A stretch of 33,382 nt of DNA from an uncultured Bacteroidales bacterium (GTDB lineage: Bacteria > Bacteroidota > Bacteroidia > Bacteroidales > Paludibacteraceae), in NCBI GenBank assembly GCA_902771935.1, contig CACXYM010000019.1, positions 1 through 33,382 on the forward strand. Direction: 5' to 3'. The position numbers were made by a program, and so were the translations under genes. How positions within the stretch are numbered: position 1 is the first letter of the stretch; the number at the start of each line of letters is the position of its first letter. This document shows positions 1 through 9,192 of this stretch, in pieces. The notes under the pieces are model-generated. The model had not been told where the DNA came from. It saw nothing but the letters and a program-made list of their open reading frames with translations, and did no database searches.

Positions 1-127
1 TTGGGTCAACGCCTGCTTCAGCCAGGATTTTCTTTGCGCTTGAACGACCTAATCCGTAGATGTAAGTCAAACCGACTTCGCCAGCTTTGTTTTGTGGCAG
101 ATCTACACCGACAATTCTTATAGCCAT
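1..127 (-). CDS. rpsM: 30S ribosomal protein S13 (partial, C-terminus outside window)
   Basis: The first 42 residues read [20 protein letters not shown] and then a [11 protein letters not shown] segment, the conserved N-terminal helix-turn region of S13. S13 sits in the head of the small subunit and contacts the large subunit through intersubunit bridges. The gene runs off the left edge of the window, so two thirds of the protein is missing. It follows rpmJ with a 47-nt gap, the normal order at the spc/alpha junction. Confidence 0.95.
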   Translation of the reverse strand, partial: MAIRIVGVDLPQNKAGEVGLTYIYGLGRSSAKKILAEAGVDP

Positions 128-174
128 AATTTTTTACTTTGGGATGTTGTTTAAATGTTACCAAGATGAGGAGC

Positions 175-291
175 TTATCCCTGACGCATCTTCATTTTGG
201 GTTCTTTTTTGTTAATTACATAAAGCTTACCTTTGCGGCGCACGATTTTGCAGTCCGCATTGCGCTTTTTAATAGATGCTCTAACTTTCAT
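175..291 (-). CDS. rpmJ: 50S ribosomal protein L36, zinc-free form
   Basis: This 38-residue protein starts [20 protein letters not shown] and ends KMKMRQG, the full usual length of L36, a late-assembling protein of the large subunit. In zinc-binding L36 the ligands are three cysteines and a histidine, at about positions 11, 14, 27 and 33. Here only C14 remains and the others are N11, N27 and M33, so the zinc ribbon is lost. This C-minus form is known in Bacteroidetes. The gene lies between infA (22-nt gap) and rpsM. Confidence 0.96.
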   Translation of the reverse strand: MKVRASIKKRNADCKIVRRKGKLYVINKKEPKMKMRQG

Positions 292-313
292 TTTTGTTGA
301 GTTTTAGAGTTGT

Positions 314-532
314 TTATTTATAGCGGAAAGATATTCTTCCACGAGTCAGGTCATAAGGGCTCATTTCCACTTTTACGCGGTCTCCGGGCAGGATTTTGAT
401 ATAATGCATTCGCATTTTGCCGGAGATATTGGCGATAATGACATGACCACTTTCTAATTGGACGCGGAACATCGCGTTGGACAATGCCTCGGTGATGGTT
501 CCATCTACTTCAATTGCATCTTGTTTTGCCAT
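314..532 (-). CDS. infA: Translation initiation factor IF-1
   Basis: The protein is 72 residues, the standard IF-1 length, and starts [17 protein letters not shown]. It is a single OB-fold with the conserved segment [20 protein letters not shown] and the ending [11 protein letters not shown]-1 binds the A site of the small subunit and helps IF-2 and IF-3 select the initiator tRNA. It sits 4 nt after map and before rpmJ, the usual spc operon position, and is presumably co-transcribed with the ribosomal genes. Nothing is unusual. Confidence 0.98.
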   Translation of the reverse strand: MAKQDAIEVDGTITEALSNAMFRVQLESGHVIIANISGKMRMHYIKILPGDRVKVEMSPYDLTRGRISFRYK

Positions 533-536
533 AGTT

Positions 537-1322
537 TTAAATAAATCTGTCTCCTAAGACTTGTTGAATATAGTCAAATGTTGATAGTATATCCGCTTTA
601 CCGTTTCTAACGCACACGGATAGTTCATAGTGTGCAGCGGGTTTGCGGTCGCAGGTGCGTGCTGTCCATCCGTCGTCTTCGATGAGGATGTTTCGTCTGC
701 CCATGAGTATCATCGGCTCAATAGCCAATGTCATTCCGGACTTAAGGACGATACCGTTTCCTCTTCGTCCGTAGTTGCAGACCTCGGGATCTTCGTGCAT
801 TTCGCGTCCGATACCGTGTCCGACGTACTCGCGACAAACGGAATAGCCAGCTTTCTCTGCGTGTTGTTGGATAGCGTAACCCAAATCGCCAAGTCGTTTA
901 CCTGTGACAGCTTGTTCGATACCGAGGTAAAGGCACTCTTTGGTTGTTTTCATCAGTTGCAGCACTTCGGGTTTCACTTCTCCTACGGGGAAAGTGTAGG
1001 CCGAGTCTGAGATGTAACCATTGAGATTAATGCAGCTGTCCACGGAGATGATATCTCCCTCTTTGAGCACGACGTCTTTGCTTGGAATACCGTGTACCAC
1101 TTGCTCGTTGACCGAAGTGCAGAGTGTGGCGGGGTAGCCCTCGTAACCCAAGCAGGCAGGTATGCCTCCGTGGTCACAGATGTAGTCGTGCGCTATCTTG
1201 TCCAATTGGGCGGTAGTCACCCCCGGGGCTATGACTTTGGCCAATTCGCCGTAAGTCATGCCCAGGAGTTGATTACTCTTACGCATCAATTCAACTTCTT
1301 CGTCAGTCTTCAGGAACACCAT
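537..1322 (-). CDS. map: Methionine aminopeptidase, type I
   Basis: This 261-residue enzyme removes the initiator methionine from new proteins in the cytosol. The five metal ligands of the pita-bread fold can be placed: the Asp of DIISVDSCI, the Asp of [10 protein letters not shown], the His of [14 protein letters not shown], the Glu of LAIEPM, and the Glu of HYELSV near the end. There is no N-terminal zinc-finger extension, so it is the short type Ia form. It is packed between secY (2-nt gap) and infA (4-nt gap), which couples N-terminal processing to ribosome and translocon production. Confidence 0.97.
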   Translation of the reverse strand: MVFLKTDEEVELMRKSNQLLGMTYGELAKVIAPGVTTAQLDKIAHDYICDHGGIPACLGYEGYPATLCTSVNEQVVHGIPSKDVVLKEGDIISVDSCINLNGYISDSAYTFPVGEVKPEVLQLMKTTKECLYLGIEQAVTGKRLGDLGYAIQQHAEKAGYSVCREYVGHGIGREMHEDPEVCNYGRRGNGIVLKSGMTLAIEPMILMGRRNILIEDDGWTARTCDRKPAAHYELSVCVRNGKADILSTFDYIQQVLGDRFI

Positions 1323-1324
1323 AA

Positions 1325-2668
1325 TTAATAAGCCATGGCACCCGAGCGGCCTTTAATGCGCATACCGGACTCAAAGAATCCGTCGTAGTGACGCATCAAG
1401 AGGTGACTCTCGATTTGTTGAAGCGTATCCAAAATTACACCAACCATGATAAGCAAGGACGTACCTCCGAAGAACTGTGCGAATCCCATGCTGACATTAA
1501 ACAAGCGTGCGAACGCCGGCAGTACAGCGATGATAGCGAGCAGGATACTTCCGGGTAGTGTAATGCGGCTCATGATTGTGTCGATATACTCTGCGGTTTT
1601 CTTACCAGGTTTAACGCCCGGGATGAAACCGTTGTTGAGTTTGAGGTTTTCAGCCATCTGCACTGGGTTAATGATAACCGCCGTGTAGAAGTAGGTGAAT
1701 GCGATGATGAGGATAGCGAACACGAGGTTGTAACCGAAGCTATTGTTATCCATAAACGTACGAACCCACCAGGAAGAGCCATCAGCACGGAAGCCGGCGA
1801 TAGCGATAGGGATGAACATGATAGCCTGTGCAAAGATGATAGGCATCACGTTAGCTGCGTTCACTTTGAGCGGGATATATTGGCGTACGCCACCGTATTG
1901 CTTATTGCCCACGATGCGTTTTGCATATTGTACAGGGAGTTTGCGTGTACCTTGTACCAACATAATAGCAAAAGCGAAGACGAGGAGCAAGAGAATAATC
2001 TCAATAAAGAATACGATAAGACCGCCACCCGCGTCGTTCAAACGACTGGAGAACTCTTGTACCACAGCACCCGGGAGACGAGCGATGATACCGATTAAGA
2101 TGATGAAGGAAATACCGTTTCCTACGCCTCTGTCGGTAATGCGCTCACCGAGCCACATAACGAACATAGAACCAGCGCAAAGGATGATGGTTGACGAAAT
2201 GGTAAACCAGTTGAATCCGACTGCGAGCGGTTGTCCTGCCTGCGCCATCTGCACGGAAAGGTTAACGAGGTAACTCGGGCCTTGGAAGAGCAGAATGATA
2301 ACAGTAAGATAGCGCGTGATTTGGTTCATTTTCTGACGTCCGGACTCACCCTCTTTCTGCATTTTCTGGAAGTAAGGCACGGCGATAGTCAAAAGTTGGA
2401 CTACGATAGATGCCGAGATGTAAGGCATGATACCGAGTGCGAAGATCGAAGCATTCGAGAACGCACCACCGGAGAACATGTCTAACAACGCCATCAAGCC
2501 GCCAGCTGTTTGAGCGTGCAGGGATGTCAGTGCTGTTGTATCAATACCGGGAAGGACAACGAAGCTACCGAAGCGATAGATGAGCACGAAGAGTAACGTG
2601 GTCAGCAGTCGATTGCGGAGGTCTTCAATCTTCCAGATATTTGCTACTGTTTCAATAAATTTACGCAT
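1325..2668 (-). CDS. secY: Protein translocase subunit SecY
   Basis: The 447-residue inner-membrane protein forms the pore of the SecYEG translocon. The sequence shows about ten hydrophobic segments. The plug and second-helix region is GGAFSNASIFALGIMPYISA, and conserved cytosolic loops include LGERITDRGVGNGIS and a C-terminal loop followed by RHYDGFFESGMRIKGR. The start MRKFIETVANIWKIEDLRNR agrees with other Bacteroidetes SecY proteins. It lies between rplO (3-nt gap) and map (2-nt gap), the standard spc operon position. No frameshift or missing segment is evident. Confidence 0.98.
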   Translation of the reverse strand: MRKFIETVANIWKIEDLRNRLLTTLLFVLIYRFGSFVVLPGIDTTALTSLHAQTAGGLMALLDMFSGGAFSNASIFALGIMPYISASIVVQLLTIAVPYFQKMQKEGESGRQKMNQITRYLTVIILLFQGPSYLVNLSVQMAQAGQPLAVGFNWFTISSTIILCAGSMFVMWLGERITDRGVGNGISFIILIGIIARLPGAVVQEFSSRLNDAGGGLIVFFIEIILLLLVFAFAIMLVQGTRKLPVQYAKRIVGNKQYGGVRQYIPLKVNAANVMPIIFAQAIMFIPIAIAGFRADGSSWWVRTFMDNNSFGYNLVFAILIIAFTYFYTAVIINPVQMAENLKLNNGFIPGVKPGKKTAEYIDTIMSRITLPGSILLAIIAVLPAFARLFNVSMGFAQFFGGTSLLIMVGVILDTLQQIESHLLMRHYDGFFESGMRIKGRSGAMAY

Positions 2669-2671
2669 AAC

Positions 2672-3118
2672 TTAGATTTTTTCGATAGTACCACCAGCGG
2701 CTGTAATAGCGGCTTCAGCAGATTTGCTGAATGCGTTGGCCTTCACTGTCAGTTTAGCGGTAAGGGTACCGTTTCCGAGGATTTTCACCAATGCGGACTT
2801 GTTGATGAAGCCAGCTTCGAAGAGCTCGGGCAAACCGATTACTTCGAGCTTGCGCTCGTCAGCAAGTTGTTGGAGGATATTGAGGTTAATAGCCTTATAC
2901 TCCACGCGGTTGATGTTTTTGAATCCGAATTTCGGCAAACGACGTTGCATAGGCATTTGACCACCTTCGAAACCAATCTTTTTAGAATAGCCAGAACGTG
3001 ATTGTGCACCCTTATGACCACGGGTAGAAGTTCCACCGAGTCCCGAGCCGGCACCACGGCCGACGCGTTTTGCGGTCTTAACTGAACCAGCAGCCGGAGT
3101 TAAATTATTTAATTCCAT
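2672..3118 (-). CDS. rplO: 50S ribosomal protein L15
   Basis: The 148-residue protein has the glycine-rich N-terminal arm typical of L15 (VGRGAGSGLGGTSTRGHKGA) followed by GYSKKIGFEGGQMPMQRRLP. The arm threads into 23S rRNA and the globular C-terminal part, ending in AAGGTIEKI, lies on the subunit surface. It is positioned between rpmD and secY, as in most bacteria. Length and motifs are ordinary. Confidence 0.98.
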   Translation of the reverse strand: MELNNLTPAAGSVKTAKRVGRGAGSGLGGTSTRGHKGAQSRSGYSKKIGFEGGQMPMQRRLPKFGFKNINRVEYKAINLNILQQLADERKLEVIGLPELFEAGFINKSALVKILGNGTLTAKLTVKANAFSKSAEAAITAAGGTIEKI

Positions 3119-3139
3119 AATGCTTAGTTGTTTTTACGA

Positions 3140-3316
3140 TTAATCAATAACTTTAACGAGGTGTTTAACCTTCTCGACCATACCGAGGATGGCGGGAGTA
3201 GCTTCGTGTTCTACGACAGCGTTGATTTTGCGCAGACCGAGAGCAACCATAGTTTCCTTTTGTACTTTCGGGCATTTAATAGTACTGCGTACTTTTTGAA
3301 TTTTAATCTTTGCCAT
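3140..3316 (-). CDS. rpmD: 50S ribosomal protein L30
   Basis: This is a 58-residue protein, MAKIKIQKVRSTIKCPKVQK onward, with the LGLRKINAVVEHEATPAILG core of L30 and the end KHLVKVID. An in-frame start four codons upstream (MCKT) would lengthen it, but MAKIKIQ fits the family and leaves a normal 14-nt gap to rpsE. L30 binds 23S rRNA domain II near the base of the central protuberance. It lies between rpsE and rplO as expected. Confidence 0.96.
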   Translation of the reverse strand: MAKIKIQKVRSTIKCPKVQKETMVALGLRKINAVVEHEATPAILGMVEKVKHLVKVID

Positions 3317-3330
3317 AGTCTTACACAATT

Positions 3331-3837
3331 TTATCCGTTAAACACTACATCGAGGCTTACGCCACGGTTCTGAGCTACTTGACGTGCGTCGCGCATTTGA
3401 GCCAGAGCTTCGATAGTTGCCTTCACGAGGTTGTGAGGATTAGACGAACCTTTGGATTTAGCGAGGACGTCGCGAACGCCTGCTGATTCGAGCACGGCAC
3501 GCATAGCACCACCGGCTTTTACTCCTGTACCGTGAGTAGCGGGTTGGAGGTAAACGCGTGCTCCGCCGAACTTAGCATACTGCTCGTGAGGAACAGTACC
3601 CTTGAGAACAGGCACTTGAATGAGGTTCTTTTTGGCAGCTTCGGTTCCTTTAGCAATTGCGGCGGTAACTTCGCCTGCTTTACCAAGGCCATAACCAACT
3701 ACACCGTTACCGTTTCCAACAACAACGATGGCTGCGAATGTCATAGTACGTCCACCTTTTGTAACTTTAGTTACGCGGTTGACTGCAACGAGGCGCTCCT
3801 GGAGCTCCAAGTCTTGTGTTGTTTTTACTCTATTCAT
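3331..3837 (-). CDS. rpsE: 30S ribosomal protein S5
   Basis: The 168-residue protein has the N-terminal double-stranded RNA-binding fold ([19 protein letters not shown], then [18 protein letters not shown]) and the C-terminal domain ending [10 protein letters not shown]5 lines the mRNA entry tunnel and takes part in decoding fidelity. The TKGGR loop, where spectinomycin-resistance changes fall in other bacteria, looks unaltered. It sits between rplR and rpmD with 14-15 nt spacers. Confidence 0.98.
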   Translation of the reverse strand: MNRVKTTQDLELQERLVAVNRVTKVTKGGRTMTFAAIVVVGNGNGVVGYGLGKAGEVTAAIAKGTEAAKKNLIQVPVLKGTVPHEQYAKFGGARVYLQPATHGTGVKAGGAMRAVLESAGVRDVLAKSKGSSNPHNLVKATIEALAQMRDARQVAQNRGVSLDVVFNG

Positions 3838-3852
3838 AACTATCAGTTGTTT

Positions 3853-4197
3853 TTAGAATTTGAGACCGGCTTCGCGGGCAGCGTCAGCCAAAGCTTGTAC
3901 ACGACCGTGATAGAGGTAGCCGTTACGATCGAAGACGACTTGTTCAACGCCTGCTTTCTTAGCAGCAGCGGCGATGAGAGCGCCTACTTTCTTAGCTTTC
4001 TCTGTCTTGGTCATTTTATCTTTAACAGCGAGTGATGAGGCAGCAGCGAGTGTAACGCCTTTTACGTCATCAATCACTTGAGCATAAATCTGGCAGTTCG
4101 AACGGAATACAGTCAGACGAGGTTGCTCAGCGGTACCACTTACTTTGGTACGGATAGTAGCTTTAATCTTAGCTCTACGTGCAATTTTCTTATCCAT
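3853..4197 (-). CDS. rplR: 50S ribosomal protein L18
   Basis: This 114-residue protein binds 5S rRNA together with L5 and L25-type proteins in the central protuberance. Family features are the basic N-terminus [16 protein letters not shown], the strand [18 protein letters not shown], and the conserved end [20 protein letters not shown]. It is located between rplF (17-nt gap) and rpsE (15-nt gap). Nothing is unusual. Confidence 0.98.
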   Translation of the reverse strand: MDKKIARRAKIKATIRTKVSGTAEQPRLTVFRSNCQIYAQVIDDVKGVTLAAASSLAVKDKMTKTEKAKKVGALIAAAAKKAGVEQVVFDRNGYLYHGRVQALADAAREAGLKF

Positions 4198-4214
4198 AAC
4201 TTACTCCTTTCTTA

Positions 4215-4772
4215 TTATTTACCAGCAGATTTACCAGCTTTACGACGAACAACTTCACCTTGGAAGCGAATACCTTTACCTTTGTAAGGTTCGGGTTTGC
4301 GGAAGGAACGAATCTTAGCGCAAATTTGTCCAAGTAATTGTTTGTCAGCGCATTCTAACATTACCAACGGGTTTTGGTTACGTTCGGTTTTGGTTTCCAC
4401 TTTCACCTCTTTCGGCAGGCCGAGATAGATGGGGTGAGTATAACCAAGCGAGAAGTTGAGTACTTGGGGTTGAGCGAGCTCTACGCGGTAGCCGACACCG
4501 ACTAACTCGAGAGTAGCTTTATAACCTTCACTTACACCATAAACCATGTTGTGGATTAAAGCACGATACAGTCCGTGTTTAGCACGGCTCTCTTTTTCGT
4601 CATTAGGACGAGTAACGTGGCAAACGCCGTCTTCTACGGTTACAGTGATGATAGGATCAACTGCTTGAACGAGTTCGCCTTTAGGACCTTTAACGGTCAC
4701 TACATTTTCGGGGCTAACTGCTACGGTAACTCCGGCAGGAATAGCGATGGGTAATTTACCAATTCTTGACAT
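4215..4772 (-). CDS. rplF: 50S ribosomal protein L6
   Basis: The 185-residue protein begins MSRIGKLPIAIPAGVTV and contains two similar domains, as L6 does. The C-terminal RNA-binding domain carries the conserved RKPEPYKGKGIRFQGEVVRR segment followed by KAGKSAGK. It binds 23S rRNA near the sarcin-ricin loop, close to the factor-binding site. The gene lies between rpsH (15-nt gap) and rplR (17-nt gap) in normal spc order, and its length fits the family. Confidence 0.98.
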   Translation of the reverse strand: MSRIGKLPIAIPAGVTVAVSPENVVTVKGPKGELVQAVDPIITVTVEDGVCHVTRPNDEKESRAKHGLYRALIHNMVYGVSEGYKATLELVGVGYRVELAQPQVLNFSLGYTHPIYLGLPKEVKVETKTERNQNPLVMLECADKQLLGQICAKIRSFRKPEPYKGKGIRFQGEVVRRKAGKSAGK

Positions 4773-4787
4773 AACTTTCCTCCTTCA

Positions 4788-5183
4788 TTAATATACGTAA
4801 CAAATAACCTCACCACCCAACTTCTGGCCGATAGCCTCTTTGTTGGTCATCACACCCTTGGAGGTGCTCAAGATGGCGATACCCAGTCCGTTCAGCACGC
4901 GCGGCATCTCGCGATAGCCTACGTATTGGCGCAAACCCGGGGTTGAAACACGTTGTAAACTCTTGATGGCGTTAACTTTGTTAACCGGATCATACTTCAA
5001 GGCGATTTTGATAGTTCCTTGAGGTCCATCTTCCACGAACTTATAGGAAAGGATGTAACCTTTCTCAAACAAGATACGTGTGATCTCTTTTTTCAGATTC
5101 GAAGCAGGCACTTCCACTACGCGGTGGCCGGCTTTGATTGCATTTCTGAGTCGAGTCAGATAATCTGCGATTGGATCTGTCAT
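4788..5183 (-). CDS. rpsH: 30S ribosomal protein S8
   Basis: The 131-residue protein starts MTDPIADYLTRLRNAIKAGH and has the conserved C-terminal block GLGIAILSTSKGVMTNKEA, followed by GGEVICYVY. S8 is a primary 16S rRNA binder. In E. coli it also represses the spc operon by binding its mRNA; whether that happens here cannot be read from the sequence. A 63-nt gap to rpsN holds a weak 5-bp inverted repeat (5206-5210 with 5216-5220). Confidence 0.98.
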   Translation of the reverse strand: MTDPIADYLTRLRNAIKAGHRVVEVPASNLKKEITRILFEKGYILSYKFVEDGPQGTIKIALKYDPVNKVNAIKSLQRVSTPGLRQYVGYREMPRVLNGLGIAILSTSKGVMTNKEAIGQKLGGEVICYVY

Positions 5184-5246
5184 TTGTTTGTTGTTTTTAA
5201 AATTATCAGGACTCCCCTGACATTGTTTAATACTTTTGTTAATTTA

Positions 5247-5516
5247 TTACCAGCTAGCTTTCTTCACGCCCGGGATGAGGCCTTTGGAGGCCATCTCACG
5301 GAATTGAATACGGCTGAGACCGAATGCACGCATGTAACCTTTCGGACGTCCGGTGATGCTGCAGCGGTTGTGCAAGCGAACCGGGCTGGCGTTCTTCGGA
5401 AGTGCTTGGAGACCTTCGTAGTCACCATCCTTGAGGAGTTGAGCACGTTTAGCAGCGTATTTAGCTACGAGCTTTGCGCGTTTTACCTCGCGGGCTTTCA
5501 TTGATTCTTTTGCCAT
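5247..5516 (-). CDS. rpsN: 30S ribosomal protein S14, zinc-free form
   Basis: At 89 residues this is the long, zinc-independent version of S14: the CxxC...CxxC knuckle is absent and only one cysteine (in [15 protein letters not shown]) is present. The conserved C-terminus reads [20 protein letters not shown] and ends KASW. S14 binds the head of the small subunit late in assembly. It lies between rplE (20-nt gap) and rpsH. Together with L36 it shows that this organism uses zinc-sparing ribosomal proteins in its main operon. Confidence 0.98.
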   Translation of the reverse strand: MAKESMKAREVKRAKLVAKYAAKRAQLLKDGDYEGLQALPKNASPVRLHNRCSITGRPKGYMRAFGLSRIQFREMASKGLIPGVKKASW

Positions 5517-5536
5517 AGTTGATTACGTTTAAAAGG

Positions 5537-6079
5537 TTACTTTTTGAACGGAAGACCAAACTCACGGAGGAGAGCGAAGCCCTCTTCGTCGGTATTAGCT
5601 GTAGTAACGAACGTGATGTTCATACCAAGCAGTTTGGTGATGTTATCGATGTTAATCTCAGGGAAGATAATCTGCTCTGTGATTCCGAGGGTATAGTTAC
5701 CACGGCCATCCATCTTGTTGTTGATACCTTTGAAGTCACGGATACGTGGCAAGGCAACGCGAACGAGACGCTCCAAGAACTCGTACATACGATCACCGCG
5801 AAGAGTTACGCGCACGCCGATAGGCATTTTTTTACGAACCTTGAAGTTAGCGATATCTTTCTTCGAAACAGTAGCAACGGCTTTTTGACCAGCGATAAGA
5901 GTCATCTCTTGTTGAGCGACCTCGATGATCTTTTTGTCAGCTACAGCTTCGCCGAGGCCCTGATTGAGGACAATTTTTTGGAGTTTAGGGCACTGCATAA
6001 CAGTAGTGTAGTTAAACTCTTTCATCAAGATAGGAACGATGCGCTCCTGATAATCTTGTTTAAGACTTGCTGTATTCAT
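5537..6079 (-). CDS. rplE: 50S ribosomal protein L5
   Basis: The 180-residue protein binds 5S rRNA and forms part of the central protuberance and the bridge to S13. Family features are [20 protein letters not shown], then [39 protein letters not shown], and the end FGLPFKK. The start [10 protein letters not shown] follows rplX by only 3 nt, suggesting translational coupling. Length is normal. Confidence 0.98.
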   Translation of the reverse strand: MNTASLKQDYQERIVPILMKEFNYTTVMQCPKLQKIVLNQGLGEAVADKKIIEVAQQEMTLIAGQKAVATVSKKDIANFKVRKKMPIGVRVTLRGDRMYEFLERLVRVALPRIRDFKGINNKMDGRGNYTLGITEQIIFPEINIDNITKLLGMNITFVTTANTDEEGFALLREFGLPFKK

Positions 6080-6082
6080 TGC

Positions 6083-6391
6083 TTAGAGTTCTTTACCTGA
6101 TTTTTTACTTACGCGGACGAGTTTACCATCCTTCTTAACGCGACCTACGCGAACGGGTTTACCGTCCTCTACGGGGTTGAGGTTAGAGATATGGATAGGG
6201 CTCTCCTGTTTAACTATTCCACCTTGTGGGTTCTTTGCATTAGGTTTGGTACTCTTAGATACCATATTGACACCTTCTACAATTGCACGTTGTTTCTCTA
6301 CGAGCACTTCCAGTACGCGACCGGTTTTGCCCTTCGAAGCACCTGCATTCACGTAGACGATATCACCTTTCTTAATATGTAATTTTGCCAT
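6083..6391 (-). CDS. rplX: 50S ribosomal protein L24
   Basis: This 102-residue protein begins [20 protein letters not shown], the KOW motif typical of L24, followed by [10 protein letters not shown]24 is an assembly-initiating protein that binds the 5' end of 23S rRNA near the exit tunnel. The lysine-rich end ([16 protein letters not shown]) is standard. It is preceded by rplN (20-nt gap) and followed by rplE (3-nt gap). Confidence 0.98.
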   Translation of the reverse strand: MAKLHIKKGDIVYVNAGASKGKTGRVLEVLVEKQRAIVEGVNMVSKSTKPNAKNPQGGIVKQESPIHISNLNPVEDGKPVRVGRVKKDGKLVRVSKKSGKEL

Positions 6392-6411
6392 TACTGTAAA
6401 AATTTAGATGA

Positions 6412-6777
6412 TTAAAGCACTTCAGGTGCCAGAGAAATAATTTTCATATTCGTTTGACGGAGCTCACGAGCTACCGGGCCAAAGATACGGCTACCGCGGA
6501 GTTCACCAGCGTTAGAGATGAGAACGCAAGCGTTATCATCAAAGCGGATGTAACTACCATCGGCGCGACGTACTTCTTTCTTCACGCGAACAACGATTGC
6601 ACGGCTAACCGTACCGTCCTTGATTTCGCTGGAAGGGATGACGCCCTTAACGGCTACTACAACGGTGTCTCCAAGGGAAGCATAGCGTTTGCGTGTGCCT
6701 CCGAGTACGCGGATTACGAGTGCCTCTTTTGCACCTGAGTTGTCCGCAACTGTAAGTCTTGATTCTTGTTGTACCAT
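6412..6777 (-). CDS. rplN: 50S ribosomal protein L14
   Basis: With the start at [20 protein letters not shown] the protein is 121 residues, the expected length. A longer in-frame start (MKGLSN) would overlap rpsQ and lacks family support. The conserved core [20 protein letters not shown] and the C-terminal REL.....ISLAPEVL are present. L14 sits at the subunit interface in bridge B8. Its start is 1 nt from the rpsQ stop codon, so translation of the two is probably coupled. Confidence 0.97.
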   Translation of the reverse strand: MVQQESRLTVADNSGAKEALVIRVLGGTRKRYASLGDTVVVAVKGVIPSSEIKDGTVSRAIVVRVKKEVRRADGSYIRFDDNACVLISNAGELRGSRIFGPVARELRQTNMKIISLAPEVL

Positions 6778-6778
6778 A

Positions 6779-7036
6779 TTACTTAGCCCTTTCAATAATT
6801 TGAGTTAGACGCCAACGAACAGTTTTGCTCAGCGGACGAGTTTCCATGATACGAACGGTATCACCGATACCTGCTTCATTCTTCTCGTCATGAACATGGA
6901 ACTTGCGAGTTTTATTGACAAACTTGCCATAAATAGGGTGTTTCTCTTTCCACTTAACGGCTACGACGATTGTCTTATCCATTTTGTTGGAAACGACTTC
7001 TCCCTGACGCTCTTTTCTAAGATTTCTTGTTTCCAT
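6779..7036 (-). CDS. rpsQ: 30S ribosomal protein S17
   Basis: The 85-residue protein is a single OB-fold: [40 protein letters not shown], and [20 protein letters not shown] with the usual [11 protein letters not shown] segment. S17 binds the body of 16S rRNA early in assembly. It is placed between rpmC (12-nt gap) and rplN (1-nt gap), as in nearly all bacteria. Confidence 0.98.
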   Translation of the reverse strand: METRNLRKERQGEVVSNKMDKTIVVAVKWKEKHPIYGKFVNKTRKFHVHDEKNEAGIGDTVRIMETRPLSKTVRWRLTQIIERAK

Positions 7037-7048
7037 TTTCGTTCGATT

Positions 7049-7243
7049 TTACTTTGTTAATTCTCTCTTACGAAGTTCAGTTGCAAGGCGAGCGATTGTC
7101 TTACGAGCAACCTTAATCTGCAACGGATTGTCGAGCGGAGAAATACTGTGATTCAGTTTCATGCGTACGAGAGCCTCTTTCTCAGCTGCCAAACGCTCTT
7201 GAATCTCAGCGGTTGTTAATTCTTTAATTTCAGCGGTTTTCAT
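7049..7243 (-). CDS. rpmC: 50S ribosomal protein L29
   Basis: A 64-residue, all-helical protein with the L29 signature spanning LNHSISPLDNPLQIKVARKT and IARLATELRKREL. L29 lies by the polypeptide exit tunnel next to L23, near the docking site for the signal recognition particle and trigger factor. Order rplP-rpmC-rpsQ with gaps of 10-12 nt is standard. Confidence 0.98.
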   Translation of the reverse strand: MKTAEIKELTTAEIQERLAAEKEALVRMKLNHSISPLDNPLQIKVARKTIARLATELRKRELTK

Positions 7244-7253
7244 AATCCTTTAA

Positions 7254-7685
7254 TTATACAAGTTGGGTTGCGTCGTAATCACGTCTTACGACAAATTTGG
7301 TTGTAATCGGAAGTTTCTGAGCTGCCAGGCGCAATGCCTCTTTCGCTACCTCGTAAGGTACACCATCCACTTCGAAGATGATACGTCCGGGTTCCAATGG
7401 AACGACGAATCCTTCGGGGGCACCTTTACCTTTACCCATACGAACATCCAAAGGCTTCTTGGTGATTGGTTTATCCGGGAAAACGCGGATCCAAACTTGA
7501 CCTTGACGTTGCATATAACGGGTTACGGCTACACGGGCTGCTTCGATTTGACGACCTGTCAACCAGATGGTACCAAGACTCTTGATACCGAATGAGCCAA
7601 ATGCAAGCTCATTACCGCGCTGCGCATTACCTTTAATGCGGCCTTTTTGTGAGCGGCGGAATTTAGTTTTCTTAGGTTGTAACAT
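7254..7685 (-). CDS. rplP: 50S ribosomal protein L16
   Basis: The 143-residue protein starts [20 protein letters not shown] and contains the conserved blocks [20 protein letters not shown] and [19 protein letters not shown]16 contacts the A-site tRNA and is needed to organise the peptidyl-transferase region. The gene follows rpsC with a 29-nt gap and precedes rpmC by 10 nt. Nothing is unusual. Confidence 0.98.
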   Translation of the reverse strand: MLQPKKTKFRRSQKGRIKGNAQRGNELAFGSFGIKSLGTIWLTGRQIEAARVAVTRYMQRQGQVWIRVFPDKPITKKPLDVRMGKGKGAPEGFVVPLEPGRIIFEVDGVPYEVAKEALRLAAQKLPITTKFVVRRDYDATQLV

Positions 7686-7714
7686 AACTGTAATCTACAA
7701 ATCGTTTAACATTA

Positions 7715-8458
7715 TTATTTGTTGTTTCTGCGGAAATCACCACGACGTCCACGACGCTCACCACCGCGACGATCATCACGACGGTCACCACCGCGGCCTT
7801 GTTGTTGTGTGAAGTTAGGAGCGAGATCCTTCTTGCCATACACTTCGCCGCGCATAATCCATACTTTCACGCCAAGGATACCCACTTTCGTGAGAGCACC
7901 TACGTGGCAGTAATCAATGTCAGCACGAAGAGTGTGCAGAGGAGTACGACCCTCTTTGTACATCTCAGAGCGAGCGATTTCGGCACCGTTCAAACGACCG
8001 CTGATTTGGATTTTGATACCCTCAGCGCCCATACGCATGGTAGATGCGATTGCCATCTTAACGGCACGGCGATAAGCCACTTTACCTTCGAGTTGTTTAG
8101 CAACCTTTTGAGCTACGATAGTAGCATCGAGTTCCGGACGCTTAATCTCGAAGATGTTGATTTGTACATCTTGTTTGGTGATTTTCTTCAGTTCCTCTTT
8201 CAATTTGTCAACTTCTTGTCCACCCTTACCGATGATATAACCGGGGCGAGCAGTGCAGACAGTTACAGTTACAAGTTTCAGAGTTCTCTCAATGACGATA
8301 CGGCTAATGCTAGCCTCAGCAAGACGTGCGTTCAGGTAGTCACGGATCTTTTGGTCCTCGAGGATCGTTTGACCGTAGTTTTTACCACCGAACCAGTTGC
8401 TATCCCAACCACGGACGATACCCAGACGGTTGGCAATTGGATTAATTTTCTGTCCCAT
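7715..8458 (-). CDS. rpsC: 30S ribosomal protein S3
   Basis: The start [20 protein letters not shown] gives 247 residues; a start 12 codons upstream (MLILKL) would overlap rplV and is not conserved. The KH domain has the GxxG loop in [20 protein letters not shown], and the C-terminal domain includes [19 protein letters not shown]3 lines the mRNA entry tunnel and has helicase activity with S4 and S5. The last 30 or so residues form a low-complexity Arg/Gly/Asp tail ([20 protein letters not shown]), longer than in E. coli; basic disordered S3 tails are common in this phylum. Confidence 0.98.
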   Translation of the reverse strand: MGQKINPIANRLGIVRGWDSNWFGGKNYGQTILEDQKIRDYLNARLAEASISRIVIERTLKLVTVTVCTARPGYIIGKGGQEVDKLKEELKKITKQDVQINIFEIKRPELDATIVAQKVAKQLEGKVAYRRAVKMAIASTMRMGAEGIKIQISGRLNGAEIARSEMYKEGRTPLHTLRADIDYCHVGALTKVGILGVKVWIMRGEVYGKKDLAPNFTQQQGRGGDRRDDRRGGERRGRRGDFRRNNK

Positions 8459-8462
8459 AGTC

Positions 8463-8867
8463 TTACTCAGCTTTATTAGTTTTAGTATCAACAAAGATAG
8501 TTACATGGTTAGAACGTTTACGGATACGATATCCACGACCTTGAGGAGCGGTCAGCAGACGTTTGAGCATCATACCGCCATCTACCATGATATTAGTTAC
8601 ATACAGAGTTTCAGAATCAGCTTTCTTACCGGTTTTTACTTCCCAGTTAGCAACAGCTGATTTGAGCAATTTCTCGAGTGCGCGGCTTGCTTCTTTTGTG
8701 GAGAAGTGCAATGCACCGAGGGCACGGTTTACTTCCATACCACGAATCATGTCAGCAACAAGGCGCATTTTTCGCGGGGAGGTAGGAACGTTGTTCAGCT
8801 TAGCGAAGTACTGGCTCTTGCGAGCTTCCTTCATAGCTTCAGCACTATTATGTTTTCTAGCACCCAT
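8463..8867 (-). CDS. rplV: 50S ribosomal protein L22
   Basis: The 134-residue protein includes the L22 core [20 protein letters not shown] and the tunnel-lining beta hairpin [20 protein letters not shown]. That hairpin narrows the exit tunnel and is the usual site of macrolide-resistance insertions; none is seen here. The N-terminus is about 20 residues longer than in E. coli. It is followed 4 nt later by rpsC. Confidence 0.98.
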   Translation of the reverse strand: MGARKHNSAEAMKEARKSQYFAKLNNVPTSPRKMRLVADMIRGMEVNRALGALHFSTKEASRALEKLLKSAVANWEVKTGKKADSETLYVTNIMVDGGMMLKRLLTAPQGRGYRIRKRSNHVTIFVDTKTNKAE

Positions 8868-8907
8868 TGTCTAAAATTGTTTAAATTTGTTGTGAATGAT
8901 TAGTGGA

Positions 8908-9171
8908 TTATTTCTTTCCTGCGTGTCCACGGAAAATACGGGTCGGAGCGAACTCACCGAGTTTGTGACCTACCATATTCTCAGTTACGTAAACAGGAAT
9001 GAATTTATTTCCGTTATGAACGGCGATTGTGTGACCTACGAAATCAGGAGAGATCATACTTGCGCGTGACCAGGTCTTAACAACTTCTTTCTTGTTAGCC
9101 TCATTCATAGCAAGCACTTTTTTCTCCAACTTAACGTTGATAAACGGTCCTTTTTTCAATGAACGACTCAT
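8908..9171 (-). CDS. rpsS: 30S ribosomal protein S19
   Basis: The 87-residue protein starts [20 protein letters not shown] and contains the family signature ending in [21 protein letters not shown]19 pairs with S13 in the head of the small subunit. It lies between rplB (21-nt gap) and rplV (40-nt gap). Length and sequence are ordinary. Confidence 0.98.
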   Translation of the reverse strand: MSRSLKKGPFINVKLEKKVLAMNEANKKEVVKTWSRASMISPDFVGHTIAVHNGNKFIPVYVTENMVGHKLGEFAPTRIFRGHAGKK

Positions 9172-9192
9172 AATTCTCTTCTGTTTAATAGG

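Noticed and set aside
5206-5220. Inverted repeat TCAGG/CCTGA upstream of rpsH as an S8 binding site
   Set aside because: Only 5 bp with a 5-nt loop; it does not show the conserved internal bulge of known S8 sites and could arise by chance.
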